Assembly: GCA_030671915.1 (NCBI GenBank)
Contig: DAOVHN010000147.1
Span: 1-6,533, forward strand
DNA from: Pseudomonadota bacterium
GTDB lineage: Bacteria; Pseudomonadota; Alphaproteobacteria; UBA8366; JADFVY01
Reading direction: 5' to 3'
Length of the DNA stretch: 6,533 bases
Part shown: piece by piece, positions 1 through 6,150 of the stretch
Numbering within the stretch: position 1 is the first letter of the stretch
Layout of the letters: the number at the start of each line of letters is the position of its first letter
The notes under the pieces: generated by a model
What the model was told of the DNA's origin: nothing
Databases searched by the model: none
What the model saw: the letters and a program-made list of their open reading frames with translations, nothing else
Made by a program: the position numbers and the translations under genes

Positions 1-621
1 AATGCGATGAACGGCGACGGCGACGTGCTGCTGGTCCACGCCAGGGCGGCGGAGGAGAAATTCGTCGCCGGCGGATTCGGCGTGAAACGCCACGACCTGA
101 TGTACAACGACTTCGTCGTCGTCGGCCCGGCAAACGACCCAGCGAAGGTCGGCGGTATGAAAGATGCGGTGGCGGCGTTGAAGGAGATCGCCGCCGCAAA
201 AGCCGTCTTCGCCTCGCGCGGCGACGATTCGGGCACCCATAAGAAAGAGCTGAGCCTGTGGAATGGGGCCGGCGTCGATGTCGCCGCGGCCTCCGGCGGC
301 TGGTACCGCGAGACCGGCTCTGGCATGGGGGCGACGCTGAACGCGGGCGTCGGCATGGGCGCCTATGTCATGACCGACCGCGCCACCTGGATCGCCTTCC
401 GGAACAAGGGCGGCCTCGAAGTACTGGTCGAGGGCGACGAGGCGCTGTTCAACCAGTATGGCGTAACCATGGTGGACCCGGCGAAGCTGCGCTATCCCAA
501 GACGGAAAGGAGCCAGGCCTTCGTGGACTGGCTGTTGAGCGACGAAGGCCAGGCCGCGATCGCGTCCTACAACGTCGGCGGCCAGCAGCTATTCTTCCCC
601 AACGCCCGGCCGGGGAGTTGA
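1..621 (+). CDS. tupA: Tungstate ABC transporter substrate-binding protein TupA (5' end outside window)
   Basis: This is the C-terminal part (about 206 codons) of a periplasmic binding protein that captures tungstate for the TupABC importer. The reading frame is open from base 1, so the start codon, signal peptide and first lobe lie to the left; the ATG at 7 is an internal methionine. Visible family signatures, numbered from that Met, are DVLLVHARAAEEKFV (about 6-20), MYNDFVVVGP (about 32-41), the anion-binding-type stretch SRGDDSGTHKKE (about 70-81) and WYRETGSGMGATLNAG (about 99-114). A DRATW segment, the usual second-lobe position, follows. TupA proteins are normally about 270 residues, so roughly a quarter is missing. 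The gene ends 4 bases before the stop codon of the convergent regulator gene, with no terminator between. A molybdate-binding paralogue is possible, but the motifs fit TupA better than ModA. Confidence 0.9.
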   Translation, partial: NAMNGDGDVLLVHARAAEEKFVAGGFGVKRHDLMYNDFVVVGPANDPAKVGGMKDAVAALKEIAAAKAVFASRGDDSGTHKKELSLWNGAGVDVAAASGGWYRETGSGMGATLNAGVGMGAYVMTDRATWIAFRNKGGLEVLVEGDEALFNQYGVTMVDPAKLRYPKTERSQAFVDWLLSDEGQAAIASYNVGGQQLFFPNARPGS

Positions 622-625
622 TTCG

Positions 626-1507
626 TCAAGGCCCGTTGTAGCGCACCGTCCCCAGGCCCGAAATATCGTAGCCGCCCAACTCCGCCGCGCGCTCCGCGAA
701 GGCGGGGGTGCGGGCGAAGGATATCAGTTTCCGCAGGGGCGGCTCGAACCAGTCGCGGCGCCAGACGGCGAGGTCGTAGCGCTCGCGGAACAGCGGCAGG
801 AAATCCAGCCGGTACTGGCGCGCCACGGTCTCGATCGCCAGCCCGGCATCCGCCTTGCCGTCGGCCACCGCCAGCGCCACGTCGGCCTCGCTGCGCGCCG
901 GCGGGTCCAGCATCGTGATCGCGGCCGGATCAAGCCCGGCCTTCTTCATCAGATATTCCAGCAGCACGCGGCTGCCGGCTTGCCTCTGTCGCGGGATGAC
1001 GCGGCGCCCGGCAAGGTCGGCGATCGAGGTAATGTTTTGCGGGTTGCCCGGCGCCAGCACCAGCCCCTGGGTCCGCATCGCCCATTCCACAAGGATGACC
1101 GGCATACCGGGGATGCGCTCGCGGATATGGGCGCGGTTCCAGTCTTCCCGGTCGGGCTCGTAGACATGCATGCCGGCGGCCACCGCCCCACCCTCGGCCA
1201 GGCGCTTGAGCCCGCTGAGGCTGCCGTCGAAGAAGGTGGCGAGGCCGCTGCCCGATTCGCGCAACGCCCAGTCCAGCAGCGGGTCATGGCTGCCGGCGAC
1301 TACCTGCTGGCGTTCGACCAGCCCCTCGACGCCCTCGCGGAATTCCACATGACGGCGCACCCAAGCCTCCACCATGTCGCGCGGAAACAGCAGCTTGCCG
1401 GTCACGCGACTGTGCGGGATGGCGTTGTCGCCGACCAGCTCATACACCTTGCGCTCCTTGATGCGCAGCAAGGCTGCCACTTCCCTGGTCGTCAGATAGT
1501 CCGCCAT
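626..1507 (-). CDS. Excisionase-type HTH regulator fused to a PBP-like (substrate-binding) domain
   Basis: A 293-residue cytoplasmic protein with two parts. Residues about 3-50 (YLTTREVAALLRIKERKVYEL, then a KLLFPRDMVEAWV tail) form a MerR/excisionase-type winged helix-turn-helix. Residues about 74-285 resemble the PBP-like domain found in one-component regulators and fused to MoeA proteins; the IPRQRQAGSRVLLEYL stretch (about 171-186) and the ADAGLAIE region (about 219-226) are typical. No signal peptide or membrane segment is seen. The family is associated with molybdate/tungstate or molybdenum-cofactor genes. Its tail-to-tail position against tupA supports a role in sensing tungstate or molybdate and controlling uptake, but this is inference. 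The start is the ATG at 1507; an in-frame GTG at 1513 would add two residues, and neither has a strong ribosome binding site. It reads in the same direction as ald but lies beyond the ald terminator, so it probably has its own promoter. Confidence 0.82.
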   Translation of the reverse strand: MADYLTTREVAALLRIKERKVYELVGDNAIPHSRVTGKLLFPRDMVEAWVRRHVEFREGVEGLVERQQVVAGSHDPLLDWALRESGSGLATFFDGSLSGLKRLAEGGAVAAGMHVYEPDREDWNRAHIRERIPGMPVILVEWAMRTQGLVLAPGNPQNITSIADLAGRRVIPRQRQAGSRVLLEYLMKKAGLDPAAITMLDPPARSEADVALAVADGKADAGLAIETVARQYRLDFLPLFRERYDLAVWRRDWFEPPLRKLISFARTPAFAERAAELGGYDISGLGTVRYNGP

Positions 1508-1551
1508 TGTCACCGGTCCCGATTTTCATCACCCTAACGCCGACCGCGCAT

Positions 1552-1581
1552 AAAAAAAACCCCGGCCGCGAACGGCCGGGG
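1552..1581 (-). terminator. Rho-independent terminator of ald
   Basis: A perfect 9-bp GC-rich stem (CCCCGGCCG at 1560-1568 pairing with CGGCCGGGG at 1573-1581) has a 4-base loop that reads UUCG on the minus strand. It is followed in the leftward direction by eight T residues (A-tract at 1552-1559 on the plus strand). It sits 36 bases past the ald stop codon, so it should end leftward ald transcription and insulate the regulator gene at 626-1507. The T-run lies only on the minus-strand side, so it is not bidirectional. Confidence 0.95.
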
Positions 1582-1617
1582 AGAAGTCACCATAAGGAGG
1601 AATTGCTCTGGTGAATA

Positions 1618-2736
1618 TCAGGCGGCGACGGCGTTCTCCGGCGCGAGGTAGTCGTAACCGAGGGCTTCGGCGACTGCCGCGTAGGTGATCTTGCCGCTGT
1701 ATACGTTAAGGCCGGCGCGCAGATGCGGATCGGCGGCCAGCGCGTCCTTCCAGCCCTTGTCGGCCAGGGCCAGGGTGAAGGGCAAGGTCGCGTTGTTCAG
1801 TGCGAAGGTCGAGGTCCGCGCCACCGCACCCGGCATGTTGGCGACGCAGTAATGCACAACTTCATCGACCACATAGGTCGGATCGGCGTGGGTTGTGGCG
1901 TGAGATGTCTCGAAGCAGCCGCCCTGGTCGATGGCGACATCGACGACCACCGAACCGGGCTTCATCCGGCTGACCATCTCGGCCGTCACCAGCTTGGGCG
2001 CCGCCGCGCCGGGGATCAGCACGCCGCCGATCACCAGATCGGCCGCCAGCACCTCTTCCTCGACCGAGGCCTTGGTCGAATGAACGGTCTTCACCGCCGG
2101 GCCGAAGCGCGCCGTGGCGGCCCGCATGGCGTCGGCCGAACGGTCGATGATGGTGACGTCGGCGGCAAGGCCGGTCGCCATGTAAGCCGCGTTCACGCCG
2201 ACCACACCGCCGCCCAGGATGACGACCTTGGCGGGGGCAACGCCCGGCACGCCGCCCAGCAGCATGCCGCGTCCGCCCTGCGCCTTCTCGAGGCAGTGGG
2301 CGCCGGCCTGGATCGACATCCGGCCCGCGACCTCCGACATCGGCGCCAGCAGCGGCAGGCGGCCGGCGGCGTCGGTGACTGTCTCGTAGGCGATGCAGAT
2401 GGCGCCGCTGTTGACGAGATCCCTGGTCTGCTCGGGGTCCGGGGCCAGATGCAGGTAGGTGAACAGGATCTGGTCCTGGCGCAGCATGGCGCGCTCGACG
2501 GCCTGGGGCTCCTTGACCTTGACGATCATGTCGGCGGCGGCGAAGACATCGGCCGCCGTGGCGGCGATCGTCGCGCCGGCGGCGATGTAATCCTCGTCGG
2601 AACACATGATGCCGGCGCCGGCATTGGTCTCGACCAGCACCTTGTGGCCATGGGCGATCGCCTCGGCGACGCTGCCCGGGGTCATGCCGACCCGGTATTC
2701 GTGATTCTTGATCTCCTTGGGTACACCGATAAGCAT
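1618..2736 (-). CDS. ald: Alanine dehydrogenase
   Basis: A 372-residue NAD-dependent L-alanine dehydrogenase (L-alanine + NAD+ + H2O to pyruvate + NH4+ + NADH), usually a cytosolic hexamer. It begins [17 protein letters not shown] and shows the known catalytic and substrate residues at the canonical numbers: Arg15, Lys75 (VKVKEP), His96 (YLHLAPD) and Asp270 (DVAIDQGG). The Rossmann motif GGGVVG is at 175-180 and Asp198 sits where NAD ribose is bound. Length equals the family norm, so the protein looks complete and active. An in-frame upstream start (2859) would add 41 unrelated residues. The start at 2736 is preferred because it matches family N-termini and has a strong Shine-Dalgarno. It is divergent from the Lrp-type gene at 2874, the usual alanine-responsive partner. 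Likely role: alanine as carbon and nitrogen source. Confidence 0.97.
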   Translation of the reverse strand: MLIGVPKEIKNHEYRVGMTPGSVAEAIAHGHKVLVETNAGAGIMCSDEDYIAAGATIAATAADVFAAADMIVKVKEPQAVERAMLRQDQILFTYLHLAPDPEQTRDLVNSGAICIAYETVTDAAGRLPLLAPMSEVAGRMSIQAGAHCLEKAQGGRGMLLGGVPGVAPAKVVILGGGVVGVNAAYMATGLAADVTIIDRSADAMRAATARFGPAVKTVHSTKASVEEEVLAADLVIGGVLIPGAAAPKLVTAEMVSRMKPGSVVVDVAIDQGGCFETSHATTHADPTYVVDEVVHYCVANMPGAVARTSTFALNNATLPFTLALADKGWKDALAADPHLRAGLNVYSGKITYAAVAEALGYDYLAPENAVAA

Positions 2737-2742
2737 GGCCTG

Positions 2743-2749
2743 TCCTCCC
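2743..2749 (-). promoter_or_regulatory. Ribosome binding site of ald
   Basis: On the minus strand GGGAGGA lies 6 bases before the ATG at 2736. This near-consensus site decides the ald start in favour of 2736 over the longer in-frame reading from 2859. Confidence 0.85.
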
Positions 2750-2781
2750 TGGAACGGCGTTGAAATCCGGGAGAAGCATAA

Positions 2782-2809
2782 TTTATATGGAGGCGAATGT
2801 GCTTGCGAA
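2782..2809 (-). promoter_or_regulatory. Putative ald promoter
   Basis: On the minus strand TTCGCA (2804-2809; 4 of 6 matches to the -35 consensus) is followed after 16 bases by TATAAA (2782-2787; 5 of 6 matches to the -10 consensus). Transcription would start near 2775 and give a leader of about 40 bases carrying the ald ribosome binding site. A short palindrome, TTACC-C-GGTAA (2811-2821), sits just upstream of the -35 and is a candidate site for the neighbouring Lrp-type regulator. The elements are seen; their use as a promoter is inferred. Confidence 0.45.
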
Positions 2810-2810
2810 G

Positions 2811-2877
2811 TTACCCGGTAAATCACCCTGTTTTCGAAGTTTTTTGCGTATATTAGCAAATTTCGCGTAATATATGC
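2811..2877. promoter_or_regulatory. Candidate Lrp/AldR operator region between ald and the regulator gene
   Basis: This AT-rich stretch holds several symmetric elements: TTACC-C-GGTAA (2811-2821); TTTGC-N8-GCAAA (2843-2860); and a larger inverted repeat, GCGTATATTA (2846-2855) against TAATATATGC (2868-2877), with 9 of 10 bases matching. CGAAGTT is directly repeated at 2806-2812 and 2835-2841. Multiple phased sites of this sort suit an Lrp-family octamer that wraps DNA. The right arm overlaps the first codon of the regulator gene, which would allow autoregulation. Which repeat is bound cannot be told from sequence alone. Confidence 0.5.
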
Positions 2878-3341
2878 GGATGATCGACCTGGACACGACA
2901 GATCGCAAGATTCTGAACCTGCTGCAGCATGACGGCCGCATGACCAACGCGCAGCTCGCCGAGCAGGTAAATTTGTCCCAGTCCGCCTGCCACCGCCGGG
3001 TCGCCCGGCTGGAGGAAGAAGGCGTCATCGCGGGCTACGCCATGCTGGTGAACCAAGAGGCGATCGGACTGGGCACCAGTGTCATCGTCGAGGTCTCGCT
3101 GGACAGCCAGGCCGAGGAGTACCTGAACAATTTCGAGAATGCGGTGCAAAACGTGCCGGCCGTCATGGAATGCTATCTGATGGCGGGCGACGCGGATTAC
3201 GTGGTGCGCGTGGCGGTGGCCGACGTCGCCGACTACGAGCGCATCCACAAGGAATACCTCTCCCGCCTCCCCCACGTCGCCCGCATCCGCTCAATCTTCG
3301 TCATGCGAACGGTTTACAAGAGCACGGCGGTGGAGTTGTGA
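2874..3341 (+). CDS. Lrp/AsnC-family transcriptional regulator (AldR-like)
   Basis: A 155-residue protein with the standard Lrp layout. The N-terminal helix-turn-helix covers about residues 5-60 (LDTTDRKILNLLQHDGRMTNAQLAEQVNLSQSACHRRVARLE, in two parts). The C-terminal RAM/AsnC ligand-binding domain covers about 68-150, with the MECYLMAGDADYVVRV strand-turn-strand where amino-acid effectors bind. Divergent placement from ald, with a 137-base shared spacer, makes it the probable alanine-sensing activator of ald; this is inference from context. The start could be ATG 2874 (MRMIDLD) or ATG 2880 (MIDLD). Neither has a Shine-Dalgarno, and a possible -10 element TAATAT (2868-2873) would place transcription start at about 2880, so a leaderless mRNA beginning at the second ATG is plausible. 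The stop is followed by only a weak 4-bp stem (3344-3354). Confidence 0.93.
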   Translation: MRMIDLDTTDRKILNLLQHDGRMTNAQLAEQVNLSQSACHRRVARLEEEGVIAGYAMLVNQEAIGLGTSVIVEVSLDSQAEEYLNNFENAVQNVPAVMECYLMAGDADYVVRVAVADVADYERIHKEYLSRLPHVARIRSIFVMRTVYKSTAVEL

Positions 3342-3404
3342 GGGGGTGGTACCCTTAAATTAATTTCTATCCACACACGCCTCATCCTTGTCTGTCGCGG
3401 ATGT

Positions 3405-3444
3405 GGAGAAAGGGAAGATGGCAGTCTGTGCCGCATATTTCTCC
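3405..3444. other. Imperfect stem-loop between two convergent genes
   Basis: GGAGAAA (3405-3411) pairs with TTTCTCC (3438-3444), and inside it GGCA (3420-3423) pairs with TGCC (3429-3432) around a 5-base loop. It lies in the 128-base gap where the Lrp-type gene and the racemase-family gene converge, so it may help end or stabilise transcripts. Neither side has a T-run, so it is not a standard intrinsic terminator. The rest of the gap (3342-3469) shows no gene or clear signal. Confidence 0.3.
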
Positions 3445-3469
3445 CCTCGTTCGCACACTCGGGCCGCCC

Positions 3470-4210
3470 TTAGAAGCCCGCCCGCGGCTGCAGGGCCGAC
3501 TGGAACCAGGTGACGAACGAATAGATCGAGAATACCGGCAGGCCGGTGACGCGGTTTATGTCGGCGGCGTAGGGGACCATGTTGGTGCATTCCAGCAGGA
3601 TGGCGCCGACTTCCGGGTTGGCCCCGGCCAGTTCCCGGGCGGCCTCGACCAGGTCCTGGCGGGCCGCCTCGACATTCATGCTTTCTTCGTTGTTCAGGAT
3701 GATGCGGGAGAATTCGCGGCCCCCTTCGGTGCCGACGACCGGGGTTCCGTCCGGCACGCCGGCCTTTCGTAAATGCTCTTCGGTCAGCGTATCGGCGGAG
3801 ATCGTCAGGATGCCGACGCGCTTGCCGGGCGGCAGGGTTGCCTGGATCATCGGGGCCTGCATCAGGGACGAGGTCGCCACCGGCACGCCGGCCGCCGCGG
3901 CCAGTTCGTCCTGAAACAGCGACAGGAATCCGCAATTGGTGGTGATGCCGTCCACGCCGTCGGCGACCAGCTCGCGCGCGGCGGCGATGAAATCCTCCAG
4001 CAGTCCTTCGGCGCGCTGGCGCACCACGCGGTCGGGCGAGGCGCCGCGCACGACACGGTAATGCACCGGGAAGGGCCAGGTCAGCGCGTTGCCCATATCG
4101 CCGGGAATGCGCGGAAAGCGCGCCTCCAGCATCAGGATCCCGACGCTCGCGCCCTGGATTGCCTTGCCGCCTTGGGCGATATGCCCGCCATCCGGTTTCA
4201 TGTCAGTCAT
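3470..4210 (-). CDS. Asp/Glu/hydantoin racemase-family protein
   Basis: A 246-residue cytoplasmic protein of the Asp/Glu racemase superfamily, whose members use two cysteines for proton transfer (amino-acid and hydantoin racemases) or for related chemistry (maleate isomerase, arylmalonate decarboxylase). Both expected cysteines are present: Cys93 in TTNCGF and Cys208 in LLECTNMVPYA. A conserved-looking N-terminal region, ARFPRIPGDMGNALTWPFPV (30-49), may line the active site. The two-cysteine pattern favours a racemase over single-cysteine decarboxylases, but the substrate is not known. The start is ATG 4210, with GGAA (4217-4220 on the opposite strand) 6 bases upstream; the longer in-frame start at 4264 adds 18 residues with no family look. 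The gene is divergent from the ThDP enzyme gene at 4321, suggesting shared regulation and a common pathway. Confidence 0.88.
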   Translation of the reverse strand: MTDMKPDGGHIAQGGKAIQGASVGILMLEARFPRIPGDMGNALTWPFPVHYRVVRGASPDRVVRQRAEGLLEDFIAAARELVADGVDGITTNCGFLSLFQDELAAAAGVPVATSSLMQAPMIQATLPPGKRVGILTISADTLTEEHLRKAGVPDGTPVVGTEGGREFSRIILNNEESMNVEAARQDLVEAARELAGANPEVGAILLECTNMVPYAADINRVTGLPVFSIYSFVTWFQSALQPRAGF

Positions 4211-4320
4211 GCGACGTTCCGTAGCTGCGCTAATTGTTTGACAGCGATGCTTTCGCGGTTGCATCGTTCGCGATCTCTATAGCGCAGTCTATCCGTCGAT
4301 AACCACAGATAACGAAGAGC
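4211..4320. promoter_or_regulatory. Divergent regulatory spacer between racemase and ThDP enzyme genes
   Basis: The 110-base spacer must hold the promoters of both genes. Visible elements are an inverted repeat CGATGC (4245-4250) / GCATCG (4261-4266) with a 10-base spacer; TTCGCG repeated at 4252-4257 and 4267-4272; and GATAAC repeated exactly 10 bases apart at 4298-4303 and 4308-4313, just before the ThDP gene. A perfect TTGACA (4238-4243) has no -10 element at the right distance. No promoter can be assigned with confidence. Confidence 0.4.
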
Positions 4321-6018
4321 ATGACGCAGGCATCCAATACTTCCACCGGCGCCGAGGCCATGGTCCGTTTGCTAGCCGCCCATGACGTGCGGCATATCTT
4401 CGGGCTGTGCGGCGATACCTCGCTGCCGTTTTACGACGCGCTGGCGCGGCTCGACCATGGCATGACCCATATCCTGACCCGCGACGAGCGGCACGCCGCC
4501 TACATGGCGGACGGTTATGCGCGGGTGACCGGCAAGGTCGGCGTTTGCGAGGGGCCGTCGGGCGGCGGCGCGACCTATATATTGCCGGGCGTGGTGGAGG
4601 CGAACGAGTCCTCGGTGCCCGTGCTGGCCATCACCACCGATGTTTCGACCGGATCGGCCGGGCGCTTCCCGCTGACCGAGCTGGACCAGGACGCGCTGTT
4701 CCGGCCGCTCACCAGATATAACGGTGTCATTCCGCAGGCCGGGCTGATGCCGCGCATGGTGCGCGCGGCCTTTCGCGCCATGACCAGCGGCAGCATGGGC
4801 GCGGCGCATCTCGGCCTGCCCTTCGACGTGCAGAAGGCGCCGGTGCCGGAAGACGATATCTGGGCCGATCCGCAATTCGGGCATTTTCCGTCACTGCGCG
4901 CGGCGCCCGACCCGGCGGATGTTGAGGCGCTTCTGGAGGCCCTGCTGTCGGCGAAGAAACCGGTTGTCGTCTGCGGCGGCGGCATCGTGCTGTCGGGCGG
5001 CGAGGCGGAATTGCAGAAACTCTCCGAGACGCTGGACCTGCCGGTCTGCACCACGATCAGCGGCCAGGGCAGCCTGGCGGAAATCCACCCGAATTGCGTC
5101 ACCGTCATCGGCTCGAACGGAGGGCGGGCCTCGACGCGCGCCGTCGTCGATGCGGCCGACCTGGTGCTGTTCATCGGCTGCAGGGCCGGGTCGGTGACCA
5201 CGGAACGCTGGCGCAGCCCGCCGCCGGGTGCGCGGATCCTGCATATCGACGCCGACCCCATGGCGATCGGCGCAAACTATCGAACCGAGGCGGCGATCTG
5301 CGCCGATGCGCGCCTCGCCCTTTCGGCGCTGAACAAGGCACTGGAGGACAGCGGCGAGACCCGCGCTTTCGGTGGCGCCGACATCGCGGCCAGGGCGAAG
5401 GCGGCGAAGGCCGAGGCCTTCCTGCCGCTGGCGGAAAGCGGCGACAAGCCGATCCTGCCCGAGCGCGTGGTCGCGACCTGCAACCGGCTGCTGCCGGACG
5501 ATGCGGTGGTGGTCGCGGACCCGGGCACGCCCTGCCCCTATTTTTCGGCCTATTACGAGCTGCGGCGGCCGGGGCGGCAGTTCTTTTCCAACCGCGCCCA
5601 TGGCGCGCTGGGCTATTCGGTGGGCGCGGCGATCGGCGCGCAGGTCGGCCGGCCCAACGCCAAGGTGGTTTCCGTCATGGGCGACGGCAGCTTCGGCTTT
5701 TCCGTCGGCGAGTTCGAAACGGTCGTGCGCCTTGGCCTGCCGATTACTTTCGTGGTGTTTTCCAACAGTGTCTACGGCTGGATCAAGGCGGGCCAGAAGT
5801 CGGGCTTCGAAGAGCGCTATTTCTCGGTCGATTTCACCCGCACCGACCATGCGGCGGTGGCCGCGGCCTACGGGCTGAAAAGCTGGCGCGTCGAGGAGCC
5901 GGGCGAACTGGAGCCCGCGTTAAAGGCGGCCATCGCCACGGACGGCCCGACGCTGGTGGATATCATCGCCCAGCCGTTGCAGGACGCGGCGGCGCCGGTC
6001 AGCGAATGGGTGGCGTAA
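4321..6018 (+). CDS. Thiamine-diphosphate-dependent enzyme, acetolactate synthase/2-oxoacid decarboxylase superfamily
   Basis: A 565-residue ThDP enzyme with the three usual domains: Pyr domain about 10-175, central Rossmann-like domain about 198-335, and PP domain about 395-550. The catalytic Glu that activates the cofactor is Glu56 in DERHAAYMADGYAR. The Mg-diphosphate motif is GDGSF (454-458) with Asp455 and Asn482 (SNSVYGW) 27 residues apart, as in pyruvate oxidase. All core residues are present, so it should be active. The EGPSGGGATYILPGVVEANES stretch (77-97, in two parts EGPSGGG and ATYILPGVVEANES) differs from anabolic acetolactate synthase, and no regulatory subunit gene lies beside it. 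It may therefore be a catabolic 2-oxoacid decarboxylase or lyase, or a carboligase. Neighbours are a divergent racemase-family gene and a downstream FAD amino-acid oxidoreductase gene. The ATG at 4321 has only GAAGAG almost touching it; an internal ATG at 4360 would cut into the Pyr domain. Confidence 0.88.
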   Translation: MTQASNTSTGAEAMVRLLAAHDVRHIFGLCGDTSLPFYDALARLDHGMTHILTRDERHAAYMADGYARVTGKVGVCEGPSGGGATYILPGVVEANESSVPVLAITTDVSTGSAGRFPLTELDQDALFRPLTRYNGVIPQAGLMPRMVRAAFRAMTSGSMGAAHLGLPFDVQKAPVPEDDIWADPQFGHFPSLRAAPDPADVEALLEALLSAKKPVVVCGGGIVLSGGEAELQKLSETLDLPVCTTISGQGSLAEIHPNCVTVIGSNGGRASTRAVVDAADLVLFIGCRAGSVTTERWRSPPPGARILHIDADPMAIGANYRTEAAICADARLALSALNKALEDSGETRAFGGADIAARAKAAKAEAFLPLAESGDKPILPERVVATCNRLLPDDAVVVADPGTPCPYFSAYYELRRPGRQFFSNRAHGALGYSVGAAIGAQVGRPNAKVVSVMGDGSFGFSVGEFETVVRLGLPITFVVFSNSVYGWIKAGQKSGFEERYFSVDFTRTDHAAVAAAYGLKSWRVEEPGELEPALKAAIATDGPTLVDIIAQPLQDAAAPVSEWVA

Positions 6019-6032
6019 ATGCATAAAACGAA

Positions 6033-6066
6033 AACGTTGACAATTTATCGATAAAATGACAACGTT
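6033..6066. promoter_or_regulatory. 34-bp near-perfect palindrome, probable operator
   Basis: Fifteen of 17 base pairs are symmetric about the point between 6049 and 6050. Outer arms are AACGTTG (6033-6039) and CAACGTT (6060-6066), and the core TTTATCGATAAA (6044-6055) is a perfect 12-bp palindrome. The only mismatches are A against A at 6040/6059 and 6043/6056. It starts 14 bases after the stop of the ThDP gene and ends 84 bases before the oxidoreductase start. No T-run follows, so an operator for a dimeric or tetrameric repressor is likelier than a terminator, although the transcript could also fold into a long hairpin. The cognate regulator is not in the window. Confidence 0.7.
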
Positions 6067-6074
6067 GGTATAAC
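6045..6074 (+). promoter_or_regulatory. Possible promoter of the FAD oxidoreductase gene
   Basis: TATAAC (6069-6074) matches 5 of 6 bases of the -10 consensus. With an 18-base spacer the -35 position would be TTATCG (6045-6050), a poor match inside the palindrome core. Transcription would begin near 6081 with a leader of about 70 bases. The overlap would let a protein bound to the palindrome block, or if an activator aid, polymerase. The rest of the leader up to 6150 shows only the AAGG ribosome binding site (6143-6146). Confidence 0.3.
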
Positions 6075-6150
6075 GATAAACGGGTGGCTAAACGGAAGAC
6101 GGACAATGCGGGCAAAACCTCCAGCCAGCGCCTTGCCGACATAAGGCGTC

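Noticed and set aside
1723..2763. Long open frame (346 codons) on the plus strand opposite ald
   Set aside because: It is a mirror of the ald coding strand in GC-rich DNA: rich in Arg, Gly, His and Asp, with no domain signature. ald is unambiguous on the other strand.
2737..2859. 41-residue N-terminal extension of ald
   Set aside because: It runs through the AT-rich promoter region, has no family similarity, and the strong ribosome binding site at 2743-2749 points to 2736.
3344..3366. GGGT/ACCC hairpin after the Lrp-type gene as an intrinsic terminator
   Set aside because: The stem is only 4 bp with a 3-base loop, and the following sequence is mixed A/T, not a T-run.
4238..4243. Perfect TTGACA as a -35 element before the ThDP gene
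   Set aside because: No -10-like hexamer lies 15-19 bases downstream; the nearest candidate, TATAGC (4278-4283), is 34 bases away.
4211..4264. 18-residue N-terminal extension of the racemase-family protein
   Set aside because: The extension is basic and unlike the family, and a GGAA site precedes ATG 4210. It is not fully excluded.
4891..5850. Long open frame (319 codons) on the minus strand inside the ThDP enzyme gene
   Set aside because: Composition is typical of antisense GC-rich frames with no recognisable motif, while the plus-strand frame has complete ThDP motifs.
6037..6042. Perfect TTGACA as a -35 element before the flavoprotein gene
   Set aside because: The bases 16-18 downstream (ACAACGTT) do not resemble a -10 element. 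The TATAAC at 6069 is 26 bases away, and the TTGACA is part of the palindrome arm.
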